From Pholiota molesta (lineage: Eukaryota > Basidiomycota > Agaricomycetes > Agaricales > Strophariaceae), in NCBI GenBank assembly GCA_014925825.1, contig JACGCK010000314.1:1-43836 (forward strand): 43,836 bases of DNA. The letters run 5' to 3'. The notes below the pieces were generated by a model. That model saw nothing but the letters and a program-made list of their open reading frames with translations. It ran no database searches and had not been told where the DNA came from. Of this stretch, positions 21,474 to 31,900 are shown piece after piece; within the stretch, counting starts at the first letter, position 1, and every line of letters starts with the position of its first letter. The translations under genes and the position numbers were made by a program.

Positions 21474-22103
21474 TCATGACTGCTGCGGGACGAGTGTTGG
21501 AGCTGCATCAACCGAAGGCGTTGACGACGTTGGTAATGCCAGTTCCACCTGCGGGCGTGCTGTCGGGGGGTATGCGACGGGCAATGCACGGGCTATTCCC
21601 GTCGCTGGTGCACTACCGTGTGAGCAAGAACAGGGCGTAGATGTAGGAGGAGCTCCCTTGTACCAGTCGTTGATGAGCCATTCCTGATTAAAAGAATCCG
21701 GCTGACGGTGAGATCGAAGTGTCGCGGATGAAAGAAGAGCCGCACTCACCAGACCGTGCGGGGTGTCTGTCTTCTCAGCGACACCGCGCCTCCCGCCGCC
21801 CCAATGCGGGCCGTTGACCGCCATGTCGAGGCTGTCGATGAACAGGCTCCACAGGGCGAGGATGAGCAGCGCGACCGCAAACGCCTTCAGAAACCGCTTG
21901 AGCGGCGTCTCGCGCTGCAGGACGAGCACCGTCACGGGCGGCGGGAGCCCGGGCGCCACGGTGTGGTAGGAGTGGTGGTGCGGGGCGTAGGGGGGCGGGG
22001 GCGGTGGGGGCGGCGACTGCGGTGCGCCGGGGTTCTGCGCTGTGGGGCTCTTGAGTGGGGACCGTTCGCCCGACGTGTTTTGATCATCGTCGACGACGAT
22101 CAT
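21474..22103 (-). CDS. Proline-rich single-pass membrane protein, related to N-terminus of the 36-41 kb family
   Basis: It begins MIVVDDDQNTSGERSP, runs through a Pro/His-rich stretch with eight consecutive prolines followed by Tyr (a PPxY-type WW-ligand), then basic KRFLKAF and a membrane segment VALLILALWSLFI. The MIV-acidic start, the PPxY and the basic-plus-membrane layout match the gene at 39457 (MIVLEDTPKEP, RRFFRAFIVAWIVWAL). A 66-nt intron (21749-21684 on the minus strand, GTGAGT..AATCAG) joins PHGL to EWLINDWYKG; it is in phase, so retention only adds 22 residues. The C-terminal beta-rich domain of the 36-41 kb genes is absent: after the anchor there is only a Pro/Ser/Ala tail. Function unknown. 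Confidence 0.6.
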   Translation of the reverse strand: MIVVDDDQNTSGERSPLKSPTAQNPGAPQSPPPPPPPPYAPHHHSYHTVAPGLPPPVTVLVLQRETPLKRFLKAFAVALLILALWSLFIDSLDMAVNGPHWGGGRRGVAEKTDTPHGLVSAALLSSATLRSHRQPDSFNQEWLINDWYKGAPPTSTPCSCSHGSAPATGIARALPVAYPPTARPQVELALPTSSTPSVDAAPTLVPQQS

Positions 22104-22451
22104 TTTTCCTTTTGTGGGGGCGGGGACGGGGGTCTGGATATGACTCGTCGGAGACGGTTGGGCGAAAGGAAACCGTCGTAGAGTAGAGTAAGAAGCGAAA
22201 AGTGAGTCAAGCTTATCTTATAACTACTCGTCTTGTGACATCAAATCCTGACAATGAATCTGATGCCGCAATGCTCTGCCTTTGTCGGCAGGTTCTGCGA
22301 CCGCGAGTTATATATGGGTTACGCGATCTGTGTAAATGCATTCAAAAAGCTCGCACTGCGCATGCGTACATCTCTTATCATGCGCGCTGCGCAGTACAGC
22401 GCTCTGTTAGGTGCAAACTTACCGACTCTCCGGCTGCCGCGGGGAAACGTG
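22104..22451. other. Upstream region of the minus-strand gene
   Basis: Promoter side of the 22103 gene. The plus-strand open frames at 22202-22484 have no support. The KRI1-duplication homology begins at 22452. Confidence 0.4.
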
Positions 22452-22507
22452 TGCTTTGATCAAGGCACAACCCAGACACGGTGACATCAGTGATCGATGA
22501 TGGAGGA

Positions 22508-23176
22508 ATAAAGTCTAAAAAAAAGTATACAAGCATTTGTATAAACTTGTGTTAAGGAAGAACTCGAAAAAAGAATTCAAAAAAGGAAAGAAAAGAAGGA
22601 GAAAAAGAGAGCTCACAGGACTACTTAGATAGCCGTAAAATAAGCCGAAATGGTGTCTGAGACCTCAAAAATCTGTCCGGCAGTTCAAAAAAAATTCCGC
22701 GCGATGCGCACTTCGAGAAACCAAGTTGGATGTGCTGAACAGCACTTTTCTGAAGCCCTGAAAACAAAAGAGCAGATTACACGTGTAAAAGTCACTCTCA
22801 GATGTTCATTTTTTTTGTGTGAAAGATCTTAAATATGTATCTCTGCATGTAATTTTTTTGTCTCTACAATGTTGATGAGAGGTGTGCAAAACTCCGAAAT
22901 TGCGACGGTCGGGCAGGGTTTTGGGAAGATGAGACGCGCCACGTCATGTGATTGGCAGATAACATTTGGCCATTGTTATCTGCCATTTGCAAATTTCGCG
23001 CCTTGTGCGGACTCTCTGTGAATTCCTAGCAGACAGATTTATTCTGCACTACATACATAGTATACATGCAATATATGAAGTAATAAAAGCGAGTCATGGG
23101 CGCTTAAATCACTCAGCGAGCGCAAAGTTATCTGCCCGGCTAAATCCGGGCAGATAACATAGCCAGCCTAATGAAG
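22508..23176. mobile_element. Insertion 1 in the left KRI1 flank, with paired hairpins
   Basis: Absent from the right copy. It contains GGCAGATAAC-N11-GTTATCTGCC at about 22953-22983, and a perfect 13-bp hairpin GTTATCTGCCCGG-CTAAAT-CCGGGCAGATAAC at 23127-23158. The same 10-mer thus occurs four times, twice in each orientation, bracketing about 200 bp. This fits a small non-autonomous element or two foldback ends. No coding capacity and no clear target-site duplication were found. Confidence 0.45.
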
Positions 23177-23225
23177 GGTAAACCTGTGTTAACGTGTCTC
23201 TTCATGATAGGATATATATGAGAGT

Positions 23226-23979
23226 AAGGTACGTGTTAACCAACGCTAACGCGCATAAGTACGACAAGTGAGCGGTGGCACATCATGAAAAAAGCAATTT
23301 TCATACGTATGTTCGCCTAGATATAATCCATACCAGCCCGAGTAAAGTATGCGAAAACCATGATGGAAACTTTTAACCATGTTGTAATGTAGCTACCCAT
23401 TCTGATTGCATTCTGATGCCTGAGAAATATTGTGTACCCATACAAGGATACTTATTAGAATTATTTCATTGCCATTACAATAATGTTACGATGAGGGTAG
23501 TTACAACTCCAATACAAACGTCTCCAAAGTAGAAACAATCTTAGGAGATGAATTCTATTAAATTTCAATTGGGTGAGAATATTTCCTGGGATTACAGCTA
23601 CCATACTTGAATATCTTCATAAGCTATTCGGAATGACTTTTACGGACTGTATTTCATACATTTCATGCAATTTTACAGTGTTGAATGGGATTGTACGGCT
23701 ACAATACAATAGAATTTATCTGTAAAAATTTTGCAAGCTTTCTAAAGACTTGTAACTCTCAAATTCCTCGCGTAGGATTCCAGCTCAGCAAACCCTTGTA
23801 ATGTTCACTTGCATTCTAATGGATTCTATTGCCTTGCAAACGTCAGAAGTGTTCCGAGCATTTTATGGTAACTTATGACATTGTAATAATGCCTCTACTA
23901 CCCTACGCTTGTGACCAGTGTATGGGATTTTAGCAGAGCGTAATAGGATTCCTTCACCTAGTGTAGAGGGCGCTTTTTT
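23226..23979. mobile_element. Insertion 2 in the left KRI1 flank, AT-rich
   Basis: About 755 bp of AT-rich DNA between two blocks that are nearly contiguous in the right copy (33214 and 33234). It has recurring ATTCTAATG/ATTCTATTG-type words but no clear terminal inverted repeat and no open frame. Alternatively the right copy suffered a deletion. Confidence 0.4.
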
Positions 23980-24155
23980 GGCGATGCACTGAGCGGCGAG
24001 CGCTAAAGCGCGCAAACTGCCGGCAAAGGAGTAACGTGACGAACTACAATCACGTGGACACATTTTTCAATCCCTTTTCCGATTCGAAAATCCTAATAAG
24101 CCGACTAGAACTTAGCAGTGCACTACTCCAGCGCCAGGCGGCGACAACACCAACG

Positions 24156-26195
24156 ATGCCCCAGCTCTTCTCCGACGACGAAGAGGGCGTAAATACCAAT
24201 ACCCAGCTCACCATCAACGAGCACTACGCCAAGGCGTTCGAGTATCGGAAGGAGAGGGAAGAACTAGAACGCCGTGCGTGCTTTCGCTTTCATTTCCATA
24301 CCCCAAGACAATAATTGATGTCTGTTCAGTAAAGGCAAAATACGGCTCTGACTATGACCCCGACGCGTCTGGCTCTGACCTCTCCACGGATTCGGAGAGT
24401 GCGGAATCCGAGGACGAGCATGGAGAAGAACTGACGCCTGCGGTGGACGCCGCTATTCTACGGACGTTGGCTCGGATTAAGAAGAAGGACCCTGCTATCT
24501 ACGATTCTGACAAGAATATCTTTGGAGGTCCGTGTGCCCATCGTCCATACTCTGGAATGATACTGATGATTCACACAGAGGAACAGGAAAAGATTGGGAC
24601 AAACGGCACGACGCAGACGAAGACCAAGACCAAGGTACGCGCAGTGAATAACGCAATGTCCCTATAATCATCTCAATTATCTCTCCAGTCCAAACCCGTC
24701 ACCCTCCGCCAAGTCAACATGGACGCCATGCTCCACGGCTCCCGATCGCCGTCCCCCGAAAACGACGAAACCCGGCCGCTGACGCACGTCGAAGAGCAGG
24801 AGGCGCTGCGGAGGGAGACCATCGCAGCGTTCCACGGCGCTGCAGCCCAGATCGGGGACGACGACATCCTGATTCCACGTGAGAAGACGCAAGACGAGCG
24901 GGAGCGCGAAGAGGAGGAGTATCGCGCGTTCCTTGAGCGCGAAGTGGGTGATCTCAAGGAGTTGGTGACTGTGGATGTGAATGACGATGACGAGGGTGAA
25001 ATAAAGGCAGATGAGGAACAGGAGGAGGAAGAGGGAGACGCGGACCAGGAGGATATCACGACTGAAAAGAAGAAGAAGAAAAAGAAGAAGAAATCGAAAA
25101 AGACAGCTGAAGAGCCCGTGAAGAAAACAAAAGCGGAACAGGACCAGGAATTTCTCTTAAAGTATTTCATCTATTCTTCATTCAGTAACTCGCTATACTA
25201 AAACACGTCTAGCTATATCCTCAACCGCGGCTGGATAGACCGCTCAGAGGGCCACGTCCCCACCTACAGCGAAGTCATCTCACCCGCCGACGAGCGCCGA
25301 AAGAAAAAAGGAAAATCCAAAGCCGAACCACACCCAAACGACGATGACGACACGCCCCCAACCCCGAGGGCGACGCCGCCGACGACGACGCCGAGATGGA
25401 CACGGGCCTGCTCTCCGACACCTCCTTCGAGTCGCTCGCGTCGCACTTCGAGACCTCGTACAACCACCGCTTCGAGGAGCCCGGCGCGGCGGACCATCCC
25501 CGCCTTCCCGCGCACCCTCGCCTCCGCCGTGCGCCGGCAGGACACTACCCGCAAGGACGCCCGCGCGCGCCGCCGGCGCGCAAGGAGGAAGAGCTGCAGA
25601 AGAGGCGGGAGGAGGTCAAAAGGATGAAGGCGCTGAAGATGCGCGAGGTGAAGCGCAAGCTCGCGCTGATCGGGCGGCAGGGCGGGTTGAAGGCGGGCGT
25701 GGGGAGGGCGAAGAGGGCGGAGGGGGATGCGTTTGTGGACGAGGCGCTGCGGAGCTGGATCTGAGGCGAGTGGGATCCCGAGAAGCACGATCGCCAGATG
25801 GCCGACCTGTTCGACCGCGATGGGGAGGCGTTTGAGGAGGACGCCGGTTTGGTGGGGACGACGACGACGGTGTGAGGTACGACGCGAACGGCAAGCCTAT
25901 ATGGGACGACGACTGGACATCGGCGATATACCCCATCTCAGACGACGATGCCCACGTCGTATATGACCCGAGTCCCAAGTTGAGCAAAAGGAGAAGAAGA
26001 AGAAGAAAAAGAAGAAGATGCCGGGGAGAACGACGGCGTGGATATCGATGCTATGGATGCGGATGCGGCGCCTCGGTTTGATGACGACGAAGACTGGACG
26101 GGACGGAGAAATGCGCAAGCGCAAGTTCAACGAGTACATGGACGAATCTACGGTCTCGATTTCAACGACCTGGTATGCAATCTCCTCCTGATCCA
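24156..26195 (+). pseudogene. KRI1: KRI1-like pseudogene, last exon missing
   Basis: Starts MPQLFSDDEEGVNTN at 24156, and introns at the same positions as the right copy join into KAKYGSDYDPDASGS, KPVTLRQVNMDAMLH, FLEREVGDL and YILNRGWIDRSEG. Beyond that, small indels break the frame repeatedly: an extra G before the ATCCCCGCC segment (near 25,490), compensating losses near 25,570, LRSWI then TGA at 25761-25763 where the right copy reads LRELDLEGEW, a lost G near 25,912, an extra C near 25,930, and losses near 25,985 and 26,090. Homology ends about 10-15 nt after the exon 5 donor (26173), so the conserved Kri1 C-terminal domain is absent. The number of small lesions points to decay rather than a few consensus errors. 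Confidence 0.85.
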
Positions 26196-26587
26196 TGCTT
26201 ATCTTCTTCAATAGGCTATTGCATGGTGTCCTGGCTGCCCAAGCTACTCGCCATCGGCGTCCTTGGGTGATTCACGACGCCTGCCGTCTTTGGGTGCGGA
26301 ACTGGTGCGTGATTGGTGGTTTCGGTGCAAATGCTGGGTGAAACTGCTGTTTTGGCTGCTGAATTCGCCCAAACGGGGGTAGGTTTTTGAAAATGAGCGT
26401 AGGTCGCAATGTCCATCGGGTTCTGGTACAATGCGCGCAGAGTGCAGCCCACCCCGAAGGGCATGAGCATCCGCACCCCGCCACTATCTACGTACGTAAG
26501 TGCTCTGTAACTTTGATTAGATAGTTTGCAATGAAATGAGTTACCGTAATGGACTCACAATTGCGCAAACGCGAAGTACGGCCGAGT
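26196..26587. other. Spacer after the KRI1 pseudogene
   Basis: Unique sequence beyond the duplication breakpoint. Minus-strand frames at 26216-26484 have no support. Confidence 0.35.
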
Positions 26588-29275
26588 TTATGCGCTTTGT
26601 GCGCAGAAGTGAGTATTGCGTGATGGATAATTGGGTTCACGCAAATGCGAAGTAAACCCTATCTCACAAAAAGCAAGCAAGATCACGTCAAACTCGAAAC
26701 TGGCTTGCACGTAGAGGCTATCTATCTGCATGGCAAACATCAAATTCGGCATTTTTCGATCATTCCAATATGAATCACTGACCATGAAATAAAATACCGC
26801 GAGATCAAGTCCTGATAATGACACGGTAAGCAAATGTCCCCAAATTAAAGTAGAAACACTTACTACTCCAATATCTCCACCAGCAAACTTCGCGACACCA
26901 TCTGTATTGTGAAAAGACAATATCAGACCAGGTTGCATGGAAAACGTAAGAAATCACGTACGCAATGCTCGTAAGTGATCTCGCAGGAACTCCGAATCTA
27001 ATAAAATAAGCCACGGAAATTCAAATACAGTGAAATCGCGTACCTCGAGACTGTGGCATTGCTCGCGGGAATTCCAAGTATCTAATTAGCTGCCTAATTA
27101 GTGTCGCGATGACTGGGCTTGTATGCGATCTCGCGGGAACTCCAAATATCTAATTTTCAAATAAGCTGCCAAAACTCAAATAGAGCGAACTCACGTACAA
27201 CGGGACTGTAGCATTGCTCACAGGAAATCTAGATATCTAACTAGCTGCCTAATTAGTGCCGAAACAACATAAACCAGCCTGAATCAATCACATACCATCC
27301 TCACGGGAAATCCCAAAGTCTGATCAAAATACAGGCTGTCAGATTAGTGCCGCAATAATATAATACAAGGACATACCATTCCCAGAATGTCCCGCAATAG
27401 AACAACGGCCACGGGAACTCAAAAAATCGAGGTAGATTTGAGAACTGATGTAAAAACCGCGTGAATACTAGATATAAACATAAGATGTAGATATACTCAC
27501 AGATATGCCAGTCCGCGGACATTCAAAAATCGAATTTGAGCTGCGGTCTCATAGATTTATCAGTCCGCGGGATATCCAAAAATCGAATTTGAAGGGCGGC
27601 GAAGTAACATAATGGCGGTAAAGTATCAATCAAATAACAGAAAGTTGAATGACTTATAGTCCATGGGACATCCAAAAATCGAATTTCAGGTGTGGCCAAA
27701 GAACTATAACGAGAATGCAGGCATGAACAGGAGGCGGTGCATGATAGAAAGTTGAATGACTCACAGGGGTTTACGGTGTTCGACGGGTTTCGCACTACCA
27801 CTACCATGTTGCGTCTCCATGACGTAGAACAATGCCAGTGCCTTGTTCATTGTACACAGAGACGGTAATGCAGTGCGGTGCCGCGGTGCGTAGTGAGGGC
27901 AGGGAACAGGGCAGAGTGCCATCGACAGCGCCGCGGGAACTATCTGTTATTCCATTCAAGATAAGATGGTAGCGTCTCACGGGAAGTTGAAAAATCCAAT
28001 CAGAATTGGGGAGTGGCCGAAGTACAAAGTAAGTACCAGGTGTAACTTGCAAACATTGATTAGATCCCATGTCGACGGCCACGGGAACTCACTTGGAAGA
28101 GGAATATGTAACATGGGCGCCTAAATCAAAGATGCTGATTAAAGATAACCTCAATCAGTGCATGTTCCTTCGCAGACAAGATATATAAGAAGGAACTCAC
28201 ATCTGCAATCACTAGGATATGGCGACACCATCATAGATGGGTGGTGAATAGGGAATGGCAAGAGAATAGTAGGGCATTATGACGGGTTAGGATGGTACGT
28301 ATTCCAACCAAAAGTATGCAGTCTTTATACTCCCAGAAGGCCAAGCCGGACCAATCCTTCCACGTCTCCATCACCATTTTGCCGATCATGAAATTTTGGA
28401 ATGCACGGCAAATCCGGAGCCTACATAATACTTAGACTCAAATTACTGTTAGTAGTATCTGTTACTAGTCCCGACATCCCGACCCCTGCACAATCACGGC
28501 TCAGGGATAAACCTTTCTTATCCCTTTTCCCTACCCAAATTTAATTCCTTGCTTCATTATTCTAACTAATGACATACTGCAATATATTTCTTTTCTTTAC
28601 AGTTCTCCAAGTCAGATCGAAAATTTATTCCACAAACCATCTGCTTCTCATGTCACAGTATTCATCTCCAAGAATAGAAAATCTTCCCTTATACATAATC
28701 CTGTAATACCACCCAAACATAACTACTTCCGAGTCAACGACTGTGTGTGCGGTTTCACGGACCCAACAAGAAGCCAAGGCCAAGTACATAACGGAATCCC
28801 TACCGCCGCCTCCATCCCCAAATCACCACGGTAAATTCAAAAAATCCGCTTCTTTTTGCTAACGTCATCAGGATTCAGAAGCATTGAATATGCTACTAGT
28901 GACAAAACGTAAAGAATGTGTACCAGTGCCTTGCTACTACTTGCCCGGCAAAATATTGTTGGCCTGCATCCACCAATTAAATTTCTGCACGGTGGAATCT
29001 GCTATGATAGGCACAGTTATTTCGAGCAACACTGAAGCGTTGCGAGCGGGAATCTCATCAAATATCAAGCTATGTACAGCGAACGTAATCTGCGCAATGC
29101 GGAAGCATTGCCAGCGGACAGGACTGCCAAATACAACACGAACATCCGTGAATCTCGTGCGCGGCGCGCCAGAGGGAAGATTCGGATATGGTGACATGTA
29201 CGCAGATATCATTTACATTGAGTGTGCGAGCGGCGGTGTGAGGTTGAAGCGTTGCGAGCGGCTTCTCATGACGTC
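26588..29275 (-). other. Candidate serial micro-exon gene / degenerate repeat ladder
   Basis: At least twelve related units lie at about 26979, 27061, 27129, 27216, 27299, 27407, 27511, 27563, 27659, 27928, 27973 and 28077, with more diverged ones near 29046 and 29245. The minus-strand consensus is about GATWTTTGGARTTCCCGYG. Several units are flanked exactly by splice sites on the minus strand: TTAG|36 nt|GTACGT (26962-26997), TTAG|38 nt|GTACGC (27044-27081), TTAG|38 nt|GTACGT (27199-27236), CAG|24 nt|GTATGT (27296-27319). Translated units share a motif around Ile/Phe-x-x-Ile/Val-Pro-Ala/Val-Ser/Arg-Asn-Ala-Thr, for example ILGIPASNATVSR and FDEIPARNASVLL. Canonical GTRNGT donors recur every 80-150 nt across the stretch. 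I cannot fix a start, stop or continuous frame. It may instead be a decayed minisatellite that happens to carry splice-like ends. Confidence 0.4.
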
Positions 29276-30246
29276 GTCAGTAATTCAGAGTAGAAAAAAT
29301 TCTCCTCTCGCGTGCTGCTGTATAATAATCTCATTCTTACAAGGAGGTACAGAATTTATTTATGGCATATTCAGCCGTTTTGAAGAGATCTACATGCGCC
29401 TACCTCATCCTTCATTACAAAATCCTCTCAAACGCGAAAGAAAATTTTCGCTTTCTGCCAGTTAAGAACATTACAATGTTCTGCAATGCAACAGGCGCTC
29501 ATGAGCGCTACATAATAGAATAGCACTTCCCGTGTGTTTCCACCTTTTCTCTGTTATTAAAAGGCCCGGAGAGGCCTGAAACTTCAAATATACAATAGCC
29601 CAATGTAGTATTAATAGTTGAATACGGCTATCTTCTGGAAATCGTCAAGTTGATTGAGGAGTTCGGTTAAATCTGATATACTAAACGGTTGTCATTTTTG
29701 GGTCGGAATTTGGCCGTTATTTCTAGTTGTCCATTTAATATGAGTTGAAGCCAAGGAAACCTTCTTTTGAGAAGCCGTTGGTAGCTTGTTGCGGCGAGCG
29801 AAGGAGGCTAGCGCTGTGTGTACCGTGCCACCAATTTAGGCGCCGGCGCTGAATGTGCCGCAAATTGCTTGCAATACAAATGCATTCAATCGTGAGCATT
29901 TGCGTACACATGCCAAGGTGTAATCTACCCAATCTGTTATAATTCCGAGTTTTCATTCCAGTTGGACACACGAAACGAGTGTCCGATATTCATCACTCCA
30001 ATAACACCGCGCTCTGCCTCTCCCAATTCGCTAATTGAAACACAAAACAAGCATAGATCTTAAATCAAAGTCGCACATAACATACATGTCTACAGTAGCT
30101 ACATACTCGTTTCGTGCGGCGACCGCGATGGGGCGGGATGTGCGAGGCGACGCGACATCAAGATGCAATCAATTGAACCACAGAGCGCATCCGCTGCTCT
30201 CTTCAGAATTCAATTCCAAGGCTCCAGGATGAGGTAATAAATAGCC
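29276..30246. other. AT-rich intergenic DNA
   Basis: No supported gene or repeat. Short frames at 29735-29971 (minus) and 30035-30232 (plus) lack motifs or splice links. Confidence 0.35.
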
Positions 30247-30378
30247 TCAGTGCGCTTCTATTGTACACCAGAAATTTGGAGCGGCAAGGCTAGGCCAGCC
30301 AAGGATATCCGTACCGAGCATGACCCTCTCCTCCCACCCCGTTTCGCGTTTCCAGTCCATTTCGCATCGCACGGGGAC
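30247..30378 (-). pseudogene. Possible last-exon remnant of an unknown gene
   Basis: On the minus strand a T7-AG acceptor-like site leads into 43 codons with coding-like composition (VPVRCEMDWKRETGWEER, then MLGTDILGWPSLAAPNF) ending in TGA at 30249-30247. Upstream on the same strand and in the same frame is FAGGKF, a TAG, and RAIFAGNAPERTLDGTN. The frame is broken at least twice, so if real it is a fossil. Family not recognised. Confidence 0.25.
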
Positions 30379-30939
30379 CTAAAAAAAGCCACGTAAAACG
30401 TCGTTATTAGTGCCATCAAGGGTCCTCTCGGGTGCGTTGCCAGCGAAGATTGCGCGCTAGAACTTTCCGCCTGCGAATCGATGCATTTGCTGGATGCTTA
30501 GGTTCGGAGCATTGCATGGAATAAGCATTCTAGTGCCATTTCCCTTTAGTTTTACGACATTAAAATATGTCCTACTGGGTCAGGGATCGGTGGGTGTGTA
30601 AGTAGCTACTATTCTTGGCCGCTGCGCAGAGGACGTTCGCAATTTTGCAAATGTAGAAACATGAACTGCATGATCTACATTCAATAACAAACTTGGATAA
30701 AACACAGTAAATAGGTCGCTTTTCTGTATTCAAGTTATGATAGAAGTTGGCTATAAGCTTTTTATTGATAACTGGTATGGTTTACAAGACACAAGCAAAG
30801 GCGAGCAACGGACGCGGACGAGAAAACGGAGGAGGAGATACGGTTTGATATTCGCTTAGCGCATGCGGACCCTGGCCGATGATATGTTTCCAATGCCAAC
30901 GTTTTCATTCTATGTACGTACACATCTACCGAAGGTATA

Positions 30940-31080
30940 TATAAGACTACGGGTTATCCCTCTCATTCTCTCATCCCGCTTTCCTCTCTTCTCTTCTCCT
31001 CTCCTGGTCTTCTCTCTTCTCTCACTCCATTCCGCTCGCCGAGCTCGACGGTTCTGCTTCCGGTCAGCGCTGCCCTTCGA
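30940..31080 (+). promoter_or_regulatory. TATA box and CT-rich initiator ahead of the copy-2 gene remnant
   Basis: GTATATATAAGAC at about 30939-30951 is followed by about 70 nt of nearly pure C/T and then ATG at 31080. This is the usual architecture of a strongly transcribed fungal promoter, and suggests the right copy of the unknown multi-exon gene kept its promoter. Confidence 0.45.
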
Positions 31081-31900
31081 TGGCGACGTCGTCCGCCTGT
31101 CCTACAAGTGAGCTGTCGGCATTCTTGAGTGATAAGCCAAACCGCTAATGCGCCCCACCTTGCGACGGCTACAGCACAGACGCGTTCAGGACCCTGCGCA
31201 CGCGGTCACATTCCATGCCGCGTACAAGGGGTCTGTGATTTGAGGTGAGCGTTGTCCTTCGATGCGGCATACGCACTGTATTAATGTCGTCTTCCCTCCG
31301 CAGATAGCCTTCGAGCTTCGAGACCCATCTGGAACGCGCAGTGAGTAGGCTGTTGTTCGTCTTTACAGCCGTGATATTGCTTACCACGACACATAGCGCC
31401 TTCCGTCCTCGCTGAATATGCGCGATACGCCAGCGCCGTGCCCTTGCGCACCTGGGTCGGCTCGCCCCGGTGCTGGATAAAGCAGTAAGTAAGGTTCCTC
31501 GCGTTCTAATGCTCACCCTTATCCCGAGGCAGCAAAGATGCCGTCCGCGCGTCCATCTCATCCGGCTTCCGCCTGTCGTCGACGACCTCGTTGGTAAGTC
31601 AAGCGGATGGGCCGTCTTCGTTCGCCTCCTAGCCACCGAGCCGTTCGCGTCGCCGTCGTTCCATGCGCCAGGACGAGGCGCCATCCCGCAGACCCTCCGC
31701 AAACGCGCCTATATGCCGCACGAAGGCGGTCCACGTCGACAGGTGAGGAATTCCTGCATGGGCGAATCGGTGACGCCCCCTTCGCAGATCGCCTTCCTCG
31801 TCGTTCGTCGTCGTGCCGCACCCGGTAGGCTGTCCATTTCCACGTCGACGGCGATCGTCGCGTTGCTGACCCGTATTTTGATCCCTCCGCGCGCCGTAAT
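31080..31900 (+). pseudogene. Copy 2 of the unknown multi-exon gene or repeat
   Basis: Plus-strand counterpart of the minus-strand block at 6240-7000. After a TATA/CT-rich promoter, ATG 31080 (MATSSACPT) runs to a GTGAGC donor. Later pieces are AHAVTFHAAYK (about 31196-31230), IAFELRDPSGTR (31303-31340, then GTGAGT), VLAEYARYASAVPLRTW (about 31400-31450), VLDKA then GTAAGT (about 31470), KDAVRASISSGFRLSSTT (31536-31594, then GTAAGT), and a piece ending in CGACAG|GTGAGG (31741). Joining these in one frame fails at several junctions, so I treat it as decayed. The identity of the protein is unknown. Confidence 0.45.

Larger units (their letters stand above)
22452..26195 (+). repeat. Left copy of the KRI1 segmental duplication
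   Basis: Homologous to 33105-35410 in direct orientation. Matching blocks are 22452-22507 (TGCTTTGATCAAGGCAC onward), 23177-23225 (GTGTTAACGTGTCTCTTC, GATAGGATATATATG) and 23980-26195. The first block is separated from the second by about 670 bp and the second from the third by about 755 bp of DNA that the right copy lacks. Sequence left of 22452 differs from that left of 33105, so this is the outer breakpoint. Confidence 0.8.

Noticed and set aside
22508..23176. Helitron 3' end suggested by the 13-bp hairpin
   Set aside because: No CTRR terminus follows the hairpin, no TC start is evident, and the same arm occurs at a second hairpin, which fits a foldback-type element better.
28890..29465. 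191-codon plus-strand open frame
   Set aside because: No recognisable motif and no splice context. It overlaps the minus-strand repeat units at 29046 and 29245, whose translation makes better sense on the other strand.
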